Below are positions 20,621-31,125 of a stretch of 64,000 nucleotides of DNA, in pieces (positions within the stretch are counted from its first letter, which is position 1; every line of letters starts with the position of its first letter). The translations under genes were made by a program, and so were the position numbers. The notes below the pieces were generated by a model that searched no databases, was not told the origin of the DNA, and saw nothing but the letters and a program-made list of their open reading frames with translations. The stretch covers positions 18,646,291 to 18,710,290 of the forward strand of contig ML677334.1 of NCBI GenBank assembly GCA_007922305.1, written 5' to 3'. This DNA is from Dermatemys mawii (taxonomy: Eukaryota > Chordata > Testudines > Dermatemydidae).

Positions 20621-21810
20621 CAAAAATGTCACAGAGAATATGAATGCTATTTAAAAAACTGGAAGATTAATTTCGTAGAGCTAGTCTGTAGGAGAGATTG
20701 TGAAAATGTAATGGAATAATAGTCAACTCTTGCATGCCAAAAGTCATGGAAAACAGGAGAGATTCCAGAGGACTTCCAGAGGGTTATAGTGCCAACCTAG
20801 AAAAAGGGAAATAAGATGGTGGAAGCAACTTGATCTCTGAGCAGCTCTTCACTGACTGCAGTGTGTGTGCCTGGAGAGTGGAGGAGCATGAAAGGTGTGG
20901 AGAATTTGGGACCTAGCATAGCTTATTGTTTTAAACTAGCCCTAGGTGGTGGTAGGGCTATTAGATCATTCAGTCCATTCCCCAAACAGTGTAGGAGTGT
21001 TCCTTAGTGTGTTCTCTGGTACTTTATTTGAAAAGTCACAAGCAATGAGGAGTGGGACGATTATTCCAGTTTAATAGATCTCACTATTGAGAAGCATTGG
21101 CCCCCTTCAGTATATCGTATATCAAATTAAAGTATAATAAGAAAAGAGGAAACATGCAGACTTTTACAATAAGATCTTTTGAACATTCATATAACACTGT
21201 AGTGAGTGGGCCAGAAAATGCTACTGCTGTCACTTAAACATCTGCATAAACCTATATGAAAATTAGACCTGGGAAAGAGCTGCTGGGATTTAATTTGCAC
21301 ATCGTTATAGCTGTCTTTAAAAAGGTGTATTTAAGGAATGCTAAGAAAAATCAGTTTTATAGTTTGGGAAATGTGGGAGTGTTTTTGTATTGCATTTTGT
21401 GTTGTTAAAATGTAGGTCAGGTACCTCAAAATGTAAGGCCTGCCCTGTAAGCGCTTCAGTAAGTTTAGCCAAATGTTCTATGCTCTCCAATTGCTGCTAA
21501 GAAGCAAAATGTCTTTGAGTCAAGAAATGCTTTAGCCTTGTCCACATAAGTAAAAATAGACTAGGTGCTATCAAAAGTAACTGACAATTCTGAAAGATAA
21601 AACACAACCACAGCCAGTATTTCAACATAATCAGATATGTGCCTCCTGAGCTGAGTGGATTGAAACACATATGGGAAGGGTAGCAATGGTTCCTTGAATA
21701 AAGAGCCATTTTTCTTCTCTACTACATCATTAAAATGGGTTTCTTGTCAGCCAAAAAGAAGAAAGAAGCAATGAGAAGGGGGCAGAGAGTGAGGGACTGG
21801 CCATTTTTAA
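20621..21810. other. Unclassified; weak LINE-like piece at 20640-20815
   Basis: The segment 'gcatgccaaaagtcatggaa' to 'gtgccaacctagaaaaaggg' resembles the stretch before the reverse transcriptase of CR1-type LINEs ('..W..A.VVPI.KKG'), but the match is short and degraded. The remainder, 20816-21810, shows no gene and no repeat that I recognise. Confidence 0.35.
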
Positions 21811-22609
21811 AGCTCACTTGTATCCAGCAAGGTGCAGATAGCTACCCCAGTTTGTGTTTATAAGTTTGTTCCTTGGTGGGTCCTGTAGGTTGGAGCTCCT
21901 ACAATTCCCAGGAGACACCAGAGGAGGAGAAGAATGAGTGGGGGGGGGGGGGAGAAGAATGTGAGCACTATGAAAGAGTGAAGGGAATAAACCTTACTTT
22001 TGCTGTTATCACATTTTCTGAGTTTTCCTCAAAGGCGGTTCAGATGCAAACCAAACTGGCACTGAGTATATGAGACTCAGAGAAATAGAACTCTAATTTA
22101 GCCAAGCGCCTCGTGATACCTACTGCAGTGATCTGCTGTTGCTGCTCCCAGGGAAACTCCACAGGCCTAAAGCCTGCTGTTCTCTGCAACTGTAGCTTGC
22201 TGAGAAGTGAAATTTAAAGGGGCAGTGCCTCTTTGGTCATAGTGCTCCTATTTCCCAGCTGTTAGGTACCTCTACAGTCCTACGTGCCCCAGCTTGCTTC
22301 CACACTTATTACATTACACAAGTTCTGCCTCCACCATTTTTCATACCTCCCCCATGAGATCCTCTGTTCCCCTGGGAACAATGGAAGTCTTACTTCAGCA
22401 CCTATGTGCTCTCTATAGAAACTTCTACTTACACTCCAGAAAAGCTGAAGGCCTTGCTGCTTCATTGTCTTGGTCTTGAAGGGCAATGAATCTTCAAGCA
22501 TCTCCTGTTAAAAACTTTCCACAAGATGAGACTTCATAGGATGCTGCCCTCTGAGCCCTAGATGCTCATTTTAATCCTCTACTAAATGTTGTTGCTGAAT
22601 ACGTCAGGT

Positions 22610-23110
22610 TCTGTTTCGATGTACAGGTGCCTCACAAACCCATTGACCATTACATAGCTGCATTACATGAGTTGAGTTCAACCTGTGAATTTGCCAGTTT
22701 CTTGGATGAAATGATTGGGGATCAAATTGTCATGAAGACAACCAGTTCCAAGATGTGTGAATAACATCTCATGATAAAAGTCCTTACCTAAAAGAAAACT
22801 GCAGAAACTGCTCAATGAGTGGAAAGCGCCATCTACTGTGCTAAGTCACTTTCCACAACACCAGATGTTTTCCAGCCTGCAGAGGTTAATGCAGTCCAAT
22901 AAAAGTCTGCTACTTGCAAAACTCCTAAGTCTACATCCACGATGCCTTTATCCTTCCACACATCACATAGCTACCAATGCTACAGATGCAGTGACCTTGG
23001 TCACAAGGTAGACTGTCAAGGGTGAGTGCCAAGAAATCAGTAAACAAGAAGTGCAACAAAAAAGAACATTTTGCTGAAGTCCGTAAGTCTGCCGTCATTG
23101 TTGTGTCTGG
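22610..23110 (+). pseudogene. Gypsy gag and nucleocapsid remnant
   Basis: Translation gives HELSSTCEFASFLDEMIGDQ and IVMKTTSSKMCE near 22665-22765, resembling the gag block '..LREL...C.F....DEMIRDQ...KT....IRERLL'. At 22978-23020 CYRCSDLGHKVDCQG is a CCHC-type zinc-knuckle in which the final spacing is three residues rather than four; a stop follows. Another frame then reads KKSVNKKCNKKEHFAEVRKS, equivalent to the second knuckle and its tail. The gene is broken by several stops. Confidence 0.65.
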
Positions 23111-23459
23111 CATTCTCACAGATAAGGATGAGGGCAAACTGAATGTGACAGGAGATCACCACACCATCGCACATTGCCAAGTGCAAGACAGCTCCCATGA
23201 GATGAGCATATCAGTGGGGTCTGGTTCACCTTATAATTCTCAACCAACTCTATGCTATATACCAGTTCCCAAAGTGAGTTGCATCCTCCAGACATATACC
23301 TGGAGGGTATAGTGGCTCTCCCATCCCCATCAGTGGCTATTTTACAGATATCCTTGAATAAAAAGGCTATATTGCCCAACGGAAAATCTGTGTGACCCAA
23401 AGGGAGTTTCTGTAGCATATTGGGAGAACTTCCTGGTTCTTGCCTGACAGTGATGATAG

Positions 23460-23580
23460 CCAATCTATATCTGTAGGAATTGCTCCACCACCTACTCTTG
23501 TTCCTGACTCATCAGGTATTAGAAGAAGTATGAGACAAAGAAGACTGCCTGAAAAGACTGGAAGATTTTGTTACTGGATT
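23460..23580 (+). pseudogene. Gypsy integrase C-terminal tail
   Basis: The plus-strand frame reads APPPTLVPDSSGIRRSMRQR followed by RLPEKTGRF and ends at a stop near 23580. A serine- and arginine-rich '..R.S.R.R..P...' tail is usual at the end of vertebrate gypsy pol proteins. It is short, so the call depends on its position just before the 3' LTR. Confidence 0.5.
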
Positions 23581-23800
23581 TAAGTGATGGATTGGGAAAT
23601 GAGTGTTTAAAATTTAATAATGGTTATTCTCAAGGGGAAGTGTGTGTTTCAGCTAGTGAGATGCATATAGATACCCCAGTTTGTGTTTGTAGTAAGTTTG
23701 TTCCAAGATTCCTATAGCTTTAAGTCGAGGAACTACAATTTCCTCCACTGGTGCATCCTGGAGGCAGAGGGAGACAGGGAAAAAAGGAGAAGGAAAGGAA

Positions 23801-23950
23801 GAATGTGAGCTCTGTGAGCCAGTGAAGAGAATAAACTGCACCTTTGCTGTTAGTGCTGCTTGCTGTGTGCTCTGTAATATCTGTGAGAGTAAGGGGGAGA
23901 ATGTGAGCTCTGTGAGCCAGTGAAGGGAATAAACTGCACCTTTGCTGTTA
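23801..23950 (+). repeat. 52-bp duplication around a copied 46-bp patch
   Basis: The block starting 'gaatgtgagctctgtgagcc' and ending 'gcacctttgctgtta' occurs at 23801-23852 and 23899-23950. The spacer 23853-23898 ('gctgcttgctgtgtgctctg' onward) is almost identical to 24378-24420, part of the Harbinger transposase next door. The arrangement looks like a local template-switch repair scar inside the gypsy 3' LTR. Confidence 0.8.
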
Positions 23951-24029
23951 TCAAGCTTCTCACCAAGTCTTCCTCAAAGGGGTTAAGGTACAAAAAAATC
24001 ACTTCATATATCTGCATAATGTCAGTGAA

Positions 24030-24575
24030 AGGGGCATGACACTCGTGTCTTCAGGAACTCTGGTCTGATTGAACAGCTGCAGGAAGGTACTTACTTCCCC
24101 AACCAGAAAATTACTGTTGGGGATGTTGAAATGTCAATAGTTATCCTCAGGGACCCAGCCTACCCCTTAATGACATGGCTTATGAAGCTGTACACAGGCA
24201 GCCTAGACAGTAGTAAGAAGCAGTTCAGCTATAGACTGAGCAAGTGCAGAATGGTGGTAGAATGTGCATTTGGATATTTAAAAGCTTGCTGGTGCTGTTA
24301 GACCTCAGTGAAACCAGTGAGGTTAGACCTCAGTGAAACCAGTGAGGTTAGACCTCAGTGAAACCAGTATTGCTATTGCTGCTTGCTGTGTGCTCTATAA
24401 TATCTGTGAGAGTAGGGGAGACATTAATGGTGGGGTGAGAGGTCGAGGCAAATTGCCTGGTGGCCAATTTCATGCAGCCAGACACCAATGCGATTAGAAG
24501 AGCACAGCAGGGTGCGCTGCACATCAGAGAAGCTTTGAAAACCAGTTTCATGATTGGCCAGGCTACAGTATGACA
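24030..24575 (+). pseudogene. Harbinger transposase C-terminal remnant
   Basis: The frame reads HDTRVFRNSGLIEQLQEGTY, QKITVGDVEMSIVILRDPAY, WLMKLYTGSLDSSKKQFSY and CRMVVECAFGYLKACW. HD and the later E of VECAFG are the second aspartate and the glutamate of the DDE catalytic set in HARBI1-type transposases. After a tandem repeat (24298-24370) a further block reads ACCVLYNICESRG. The first aspartate (usually in 'IDGTHIP') and everything before it are absent. Frameshifts occur inside the tandem repeat and beyond. The protein would have cut and joined the element ends, but this copy is dead. Confidence 0.85.
24298..24370. repeat. 25-bp tandem repeat, 2.9 copies
   Basis: The unit ttagacctcagtgaaaccag plus tgagg occurs at 24298-24322, 24323-24347 and, cut short, at 24348-24370. 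It expands a segment that is single in the expected transposase coding order. Confidence 0.92.
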
Positions 24576-24971
24576 GTCGTGTTTGTTCTCCTTGATGCAA
24601 ACCCGCCCCCTTTGTTGACTATAATCCCCTGTAAGTCAACTGCCCTCCCCCCTTTGATCACAGTTTGCAGAAGAAATAGTCACTATTGTTTTAAAACCAT
24701 TCTTTATTAGTTGATTAAAAACACAAGGAGCTAAATTAGAAGGTAGCCCAAGTGGGGTGGGGGAAGAGGGAAGGAATGGTTGGGATGGGGGAGGAGGTGA
24801 GGAAGGAAGGACAAGGCCACACTAGGAATAAAAATTTAGGATACGCCAGCCTTCTGCTGCTTAGGCAATCCTCTGGGGGTGGAGTGGATGGGTTCCCAGA
24901 TTCTCCCCCCAATCCGTGTTCTTGGGCATCTGGGTGAGGAGGCTATGGAATTTGGGGAGGAGTGAGGGTGG

Positions 24972-25320
24972 TTACACAGGGGATGCAGCGGCGCTCTGTT
25001 CTCTTGCTACCTTTCCTGCATAAGATCCACCAGGCCACGGAGCGTCAGTTTTCTCCCCCATCAGTTTGAGCATGGCATCCTGCCTGCTCTCATTGCACTC
25101 TTGCCTCCTCTCATTGCGCACCTCCCTCCTCTCATCATGTACATTTAGCGCTTTCCAGGACTCTGCCATTGTTTGCCTCCATGAATTCAGCTGTACCCTG
25201 TCAGTGTGGGAGGACTCCATAAGCTCTGCAAACATGTGGTCCCAAGTGTGTTTTTTCTGCCTTCTAATCTGGGCCAGCCTCTGGGATGGAAAGGATAGGG
25301 GCCACATTGAAACATTTGCA
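24972..25320 (-). pseudogene. Harbinger element 2 SANT protein, exon 2
   Basis: On the minus strand a pyrimidine-rich tract ending cctcctccag (25330-25321) is a good splice acceptor. From 25320 the frame reads through SQRLAQIRRQKKHTWDHMFA, then ELMESSHTDRVQLNSWRQTM and a charged repeat region (HDERREVRNERRQECNESRQ) to a stop at 24972. The charged helix matches the C-terminal coiled-coil of SANT partner proteins. No stop interrupts this exon, unlike exon 1. Poly(A)-like sequence for the minus strand, 'ctaataaagaatgg', lies at about 24700-24715. Confidence 0.78.
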
Positions 25321-25539
25321 CTGGAGGAGGAGAAAAAGGGAGGGTAAAATTTTAAAAGATACATTTTAGAGAACAAAGAGGAGACTCTCTCAGTGAAACA
25401 GGCAATTCATAATACACAGCACCTGTTCTTTCTGTACAAAATCACATTTTGCCTTTTATATTGAAGTGCCTGCCGGTTTGGTGTGACTGAGGCATCACAT
25501 GTGGCTGGGCAACAGAATTCAGCCTGGGGGGTGGTTAGA

Positions 25540-25721
25540 GGTCTCTGGAAGGGGCAGTCATGGGATGGGGGGGATTGGATGGGTCAGGGATTCTGAGGGG
25601 ACAGTCAGGGGGTGGGAAGTGGGACGGGGCCAGATTGGGGGTGGGGCCTTCCCTACCCGGCCCTCCATATAATTTTGTAAACCCAATGTGGCCCTCGGGC
25701 CAAAAAGTTTGCCCACCCCTG
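25540..25721 (-). mobile_element. hAT element fragment (caggggtgggcaaac family)
   Basis: On the minus strand it starts at 25721 with 'caggggtgggcaaacttttt' and continues 'ggcccgagggccacattggg', as in the copies at 33579 and 60226. The other tip is missing, so the copy is truncated near 25540. It lies in the intron of the Harbinger SANT gene. Confidence 0.78.
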
Positions 25722-25863
25722 CCCTAGGGGCACATGGGGTTCTGCTTCTTCTGCCTTCATTACATGTGGGAATGCTTTCAAACTATGGCATCCTCCTTTC
25801 TCATGCCAAGCAATTCCTGGTTGCCCATTCAAAAGGATGACCTGCAGTCTCTCTGGGATGATC

Positions 25864-25865
25864 AC

Positions 25866-25894
<29 letters not shown>
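25864..25894. repeat. (CA)n microsatellite
   Basis: About fifteen CA units in a row. The dinucleotide run gives the plus-strand ORF across it a false HTHT start. Confidence 0.95.
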
Positions 25895-25897
<3 letters not shown>

Positions 25898-26373
25898 CCC
25901 ATCGCGTGGCCCTGATCAGGAATGAGCCATGTACAGTCCAGCATGAACTGACACCTCTGAATGTCCCCTTAAACAAATCCCTCTATTTCAACCAGGTGCC
26001 CATGAATGATATTACTCTCATGAGGCTAACAGAGAGAGATAAAGAATTAATGTTGCTTGAATCTGCCCCGAACCCAGGAGTTTTCGCTGCCATGCTGTGT
26101 TCTGCAATGATTCCAGACTACTTGCTACTAGCTTGTCAGGGTAAAGTGTCCTACCATGGACGATGGAATAAGGCAGCCCTACCCAGAAACTTTCTACAGA
26201 GGCTTTCAGCGTACCTCCAGGAGAGCTTCATGGAGATGTCCCTGGAGGATTCACACGCCATCCCCAGACACGTTAACAGACTTTTCCAGTAGCTGCACAA
26301 GTCTTGAGGGCAAAGGAAACATTAAACACACTTTGTTTTAAACCCTGTATCGTATTTACAAAGGCGCACTCAC

Positions 26374-26964
26374 CAGAACTGCCAGCTCTGGCGTCATGGT
26401 CCGGGAGCTCGCCTTGGGAAGGTATGGGGGCTGGTATTGGCTCCAGGGTGATGAACAGTTCCTGGCTGCCAGAGAGAACGGATTCACCGCTTGCTGCCTG
26501 TGCCCTGTTCTTCTCCTGCTCCAAAAAATCATCCTTTCTGCTCTGTGAGACTTCCCGCTTGCAGGTGTCCATGGACACTGGTGGGGTAGTAGTGGCGTCT
26601 CCCCCACCCCCAGAATTGCATGCAGCTCATTGTAGTAGAGGCATGTATGGGACTGTGATCTGAAGCGACCGTTTGCCTCTTTTGTTTTTTGGTAGCCTTG
26701 CCTGAGCTTCTTGATTTTCACACGGCACTGCTGTGTATCCCTGGAGTAGCCTCTGTCTGTCATGCCCCTGGAGATTTTCGCATATATGTTTGCGTTCCGT
26801 TTTTTTGAATGGCGTTCTGCCTGAACAGATTCTTCTCCCCATACTGCGATGAGATCCAGTACCTCCCATTCGGTCCATGCTGGAGCTCATTTGCAAATCT
26901 GGGACTGAATAGTCTCCTGTGCTGGTGAGGTCTGCATAGTCATCAGTGCTGATGATCTCACCAT
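26374..26964 (-). pseudogene. Harbinger element 2 SANT protein, exon 1
   Basis: The start ATG is at 26964 (minus). About 25 codons later there is an in-frame TGA, and the same frame then gives PAWTEWEVLDLIAVWGEESV, KISRGMTDRGYSRDTQQC and RVKIKKLRQGYQKTKEANGR, a complete SANT/Myb trihelix domain, then CLYYNELHAILG. A frameshift near 26600 moves coding to another frame (CKREVSQSRKDDF, then QELFITLEPIPAPIP and DHDARAGSSG). The exon ends at 26374 with a GTGAGT donor, again in phase 1. The domain binds DNA, probably the element ends. With one nonsense codon and one frameshift it is not functional as it stands. Confidence 0.82.
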
Positions 26965-27298
26965 GGTGTCCAAACAGAAAATGAAATTCAAAAGTCCCGT
27001 GGCTTTTCCTGACTACCTGGCTAGTGCATCTGAGTTGAAAGTGTTGTCCAGAACGGTCACAATGGAGCATTCTGGGATAGCTCCCGGAGGCCAATACCAT
27101 CGAATTGTGTTCAAAGTACCTCAAATTTGGAACAGTGAAGTCGATTTTACTGCTACTCCCCTTGCTGAGAAGGAATACAGAAACCGGTTTTAAGAGCCCT
27201 TTAAGTCGAAAAAATGGGGTTGGTTGTGTGGACGGATTTAATTTTAATTTGACATAATGTGTCTAAATTCGACATAATCGCGTACTACAGACCAGGCC

Positions 27299-30149
27299 TT
27301 AGATAACCTAGACATCAACTGTTGCAATGCATTAGCAGACACACACCTCATGATGCATCCTACTACAGAATAACCCCTATGGGTCTCAGGTCATGTAAGA
27401 TCTGCAGGTGAACGCCAGCTTGCTGAAAAAGAGCATCCAGTGTTGCTAATTCCAAATGTTCCAAAAAATCACAAGTAAGGCCCTAAAGAAACTTAAGATG
27501 AATTATGAGAATATATAACCCTAAATAATTAGGTTCTCCCTTATTTGTTTGAGACTTAGGGTGCACTTTGATCGCTTTTTCAAGCTTTTCTTGGTAGCAT
27601 GAGGTCAAGAAGCATCCTTTCTTTTTAGATGAGTGCTAAGGTTCTCAGGTAAACATGGGACCTCAGCAGCTGGAACTTCAAAAAAAGCATCAAATATTAT
27701 GGGACTCATGATAAAATTGCAAAAGTTGGCAATACTTTGGCTGCTTCCCCATGAATGTGTGAGAAGAAGCCAGAATATGAATTTGATTTGCAAAAAGCTT
27801 TAAGTTTTTGCTTTCTTAGGTGTTTATTAATAACAAAAGTAAAACTGAAAATATCTTGTCAGTGTTGATACTGCCCCTTGAAACGATATAATTGTATGCA
27901 TGGTGTAGATTACACAATAATGTATGTTCTATTACTGGTGTGAATTATGTACTGTAATTACACTTTGGGCCCTAACATTTTCAAGAGCTAATGAGAGGAA
28001 TTTTATTATCAGGCCAATGTGGACAACTGTCTAGTTACTATGTAACTGAGATATTTGGTTAACATAGAACTGACAAGGGTGTTATTTCCTAATTAGTGCC
28101 TTAGAAAACTGAAATTATTTACAACAGTGACATTTGATATATTGTATTTGCTAACACTGCATTGCACTGTGATAGCCATGGAAATCAAGAATCTTTAATA
28201 ACTAGACTTTACAATTTAAAAATGTTTGATTCTTGATGGAGTCTCCTTTTCTTACTGTGAACAATAATGTGTGCAGGGAATTTACTTTATATCTCTGAAG
28301 TGTATTTTATTATATTGAAATTAAATTGATTTAGCCATTGTAGTGGCTTGTAGTGGCTCCTCCCTGGCAGAATAAGAGGGAGACCAGTCTACCCTGTGAC
28401 TAGAGCCATTCAGAGATCAAGAATACTGTAAAGTTACTGATATAGTTTCTTCTCAGTTACGTAGTTCCCTGCACTCTGATTTGCATATGATGAAGGATCA
28501 GCATTTATTTATATGAGGATAAGGTTATTGCTTTATGAATAGGATGTATTCTCAAGTTGCAGGAGTCAACTTTGTGTTCCTATATTGCACCTTCCATCTG
28601 TGGATTTCCAAGCACCTTGCAAATCTTAAAGGTGACTTGAAAAGGAAAAGAACAAAAAATTAGGCTAATGACTCAGTCTATCCTTGAAAACTGTATGATG
28701 ACTGGAGAAACAGTGAATTAATGACAAAAATTATGAGAGTGAAAGCTGATCGAATGAGAAGGGAAGGGATTTTTAGTGGGACTGTTCAAAACTGTTTTCT
28801 TTGTGGGTTTTTTTTTAACACTTTATTTAACTTCAGTTAGTAGCATGTTGGAGGAAAGACAGGCTTTATTATATATTATTATATGTTCTTCCTAGCCATC
28901 TCTGATTTATTATTTATGTTTTTACTCTCCCCTCTACTCATCCTCATCACGTGTCAGAAAGGAGTTAATGGTGAGAGAGGAAAAAGAAGACCGTGTGTGT
29001 GTGAGAGAGAGATAGAGAGAGATTTAAAATGTACAAATACAATGTAATTAATTAACAAATGAATTATTGGGTGTGAGGATTACAGTGATTAATCTTTCCT
29101 AAATAGCAACTGGGACTAGGGATGCAGACTGAAAGGACCAAAGATAGATGGGTTGGTGAGGTAATAAGGGAATGAAAAGTTCAGGTAACAAGTTTGTTGT
29201 GGTATATTGTTCTGTGTAGAAGCTGTACTGAATCAGAACGTATACTGTAATTAGAAATAACCATACACTTACCAGTGAATCTGCCATTATAGACCTGATT
29301 CAAAGCCCACTGAAGTGAATGGGAGACTTTCTTTGACTTCAGTGGGCTTCATGACTGGCTACTGTTGGATGTTTGTATTGTATTATTGTTATTGAGAAAT
29401 TGTAACTGGTTGTTGGTCAGTAGAGCATCCCATTGCTCTGGATGGCTGAGATGGCCTAATTTCAGTACCATTTTCTTTAATCTGTAGTAAATACAGAATA
29501 TTATGTAAATGAATAGCATTCAAAGGAAGGAAAGAAATCACAGGAAAACATTAATGACAAGATCCCCTGCTGTTCTGAAGCAACTGTCTCTCACTTTTTC
29601 TAAACTAGGCTGCATAAATATTGATTTTCCCTGAGTATGCCCTACATTCATTTTCACAGACATGATAAATGTGCTTGAGAATGAGAGATCAATCTTACTT
29701 TCCTGCACAATAAATATATGCACATTTCAGAGTGCATGTAGATAATGCAAATTCTCAATTCTCAAGCCTGCCACTTAATCATTGAGTTATGTAAGAAAAA
29801 TGTTAATCTTAGCTATTCAATATTTAAAAATATATTTGCATTAATCCCAATAAAAACATTTAAAATGTATTCAAATCACATTTCAATTATAATTATAATG
29901 GGAACATTTACTGTATTTTCCCCTTATATTTAGTCATCTTATTTTTTTTATACAATATTCTATTTAAATGAAGTTGTAACCCGAAATATTGATATAACCA
30001 TGTTGCTTTTCCACCCCATCTCCCTTAACCCTGTTGTGGTTTCTTTTGGTTTGAGGCCAGAGGCAGCCATCCTTGACTCCATCCAGCACACCTATCTCAA
30101 CTTCTATTATTCTCCCTCTTCTTCCCAACTCAAATTCAAGGGAATGTTC
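27299..30149. other. Intergenic, mostly unrecognised
   Basis: No gene recognised. A (TG)n/(GA)n simple repeat lies at 28993-29025. At 29303-29349 a perfect 14-bp inverted repeat (aagcccactgaagt, then acttcagtgggctt) forms a possible hairpin and resembles a dispersed amniote repeat. A T-run lies at about 28807-28817. Confidence 0.55.
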
Positions 30150-30545
30150 AATTAAATTGAAAGGGAACAAATGCAAAGTTGATAAAAGGAGATACTTGTT
30201 CACAGAATGACGTGCCAGAACTCGCTGCTACGCAATATCATTGAGGCCAAAATCTTAGCAGGATAAAAAAAAGGACTGGGTAACAAACATATCCAGAGTT
30301 ACAATAATAAATATGATTTTTTAAAAAAGAGTTTTTAAAGGGATAGACACACCCTCATGCTTCAGGAGATAAGCCAGCCTCCAACTAAAGTTATTTTGGA
30401 AGAAGTATTTTGTGGGCAGCTCATCCCACAATTTCAGGGGCGGTGGGTCTTTGCACCTTTTCCTGACGCAAATGTCACTGTTGGTGACAGGACACTGAAC
30501 TAGAAGGACCAGTGGTCTGATCCAGCATGGCAATTCTTATTTTTC
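30150..30545 (+). repeat. L3/CR1-type LINE 3' end
   Basis: The last 200 bases are diagnostic: 'catgcttcaggagataagcc', 'cagcctccaactaaagttat', 'tgttggtgacaggacactga', 'ctagaaggaccagtggtctg' and 'atccagcatggcaattctta'. This is the 3' untranslated end of L3-like CR1 LINEs on the plus strand. The upstream part (30150-30330) is weaker. Confidence 0.85.
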
Positions 30546-31125
30546 TGAATAGAAAGGCATAGTATTTTTTCTTTCTGAATACTGACTTTCTTCAAATATA
30601 TCGGAGTGTGAGCAAACATGTAACTAGACCTGAAGGCACTTGAAAACTCAAGCTAGTGCAGACAGTGGGTGCCCATGTACTTTGTAATCCTTCATTACAC
30701 TTGTGCTCTAGAGCCTGCACTGACTTCCAATCTATTACTGAGTGCAACTCACGTTGCTGATTTGATCTGTAAGGCTCTTCAGGGTTTTTATTCTGTGTTC
30801 CTAGAGACTGTGAGTGAAATACTGGTCATGTTGAAGTCAATGGGAGTTCTCTCATTGACTTCAATAGAACCAGGATTTCCTTCTGCTGCTCTCATGTGAT
30901 ACTGTGGAAGTTCAGAACTGGCACATGCAAACTAACAGCCCCCAGATTTGACTGTCGGGGCTGAGGCAGAAGATTCCTAGGGGAGGATCCTGATTCGGGA
31001 TTTTACTCCTCCAGCCTCTCTTGGAGGCTCCGAGAGGGTTGCGTGAGGGGTTTCTGGGGAGCTGTATGTATGGGGGGATGTTAATTGCTTTATTGTCATT
31101 AATGGTATATTCACAGAATTTTTTT
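30546..31125. other. Intergenic, nothing firm
   Basis: No gene. A stretch near 30825-30870 (gaagtcaatgggagttctct, then cattgacttcaatag) belongs to the same dispersed hairpin-like amniote repeat class as 29303-29349. Confidence 0.5.

Larger units (their letters stand above)
21811..24024 (+). mobile_element. Second Ty3/gypsy element, internally shortened
   Basis: Two similar LTR-like blocks (about 21811-22080 and 23640-24024) share 'taccccagtttgtgttt', a purine-rich 'gaggagaag...gaatgtgagc' stretch and 'aataaac...acttttgctgttatc'. Between them lie gag with a zinc-knuckle and then the tail of integrase, with the protease, RT, RNase H and most of integrase missing. The polypurine run 'caaggggaag' precedes the 3' LTR. 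No target duplication was identified. Confidence 0.65.
24025..27298. mobile_element. Harbinger element 2, convergent transposase and SANT genes
   Basis: The right tip (27298 inward, minus strand) reads 'ggcctggtctgtagtacgcg' and then 'attatgtcgaatttagac', a Harbinger-type terminus. Inside, a SANT gene runs leftwards (26964 to 24972), and a transposase remnant runs rightwards and ends near 24575, so the two genes face each other tail to tail. The left tip and the transposase N-terminal half are missing where the gypsy element abuts. A hAT fragment and a CA repeat lie in the SANT intron. Confidence 0.75.

Noticed and set aside
20640..20815. Continuation of the Harbinger element or ERV gag after the LTR
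   Set aside because: No SANT, transposase or gag-like coding was found; a weak LINE-like similarity is the only hint.
25837..26039. Start of the plus-strand ORF at the CA repeat
   Set aside because: The first codons are a CA microsatellite (HTHT), so the ORF start is artificial. Only the later part is worth checking.
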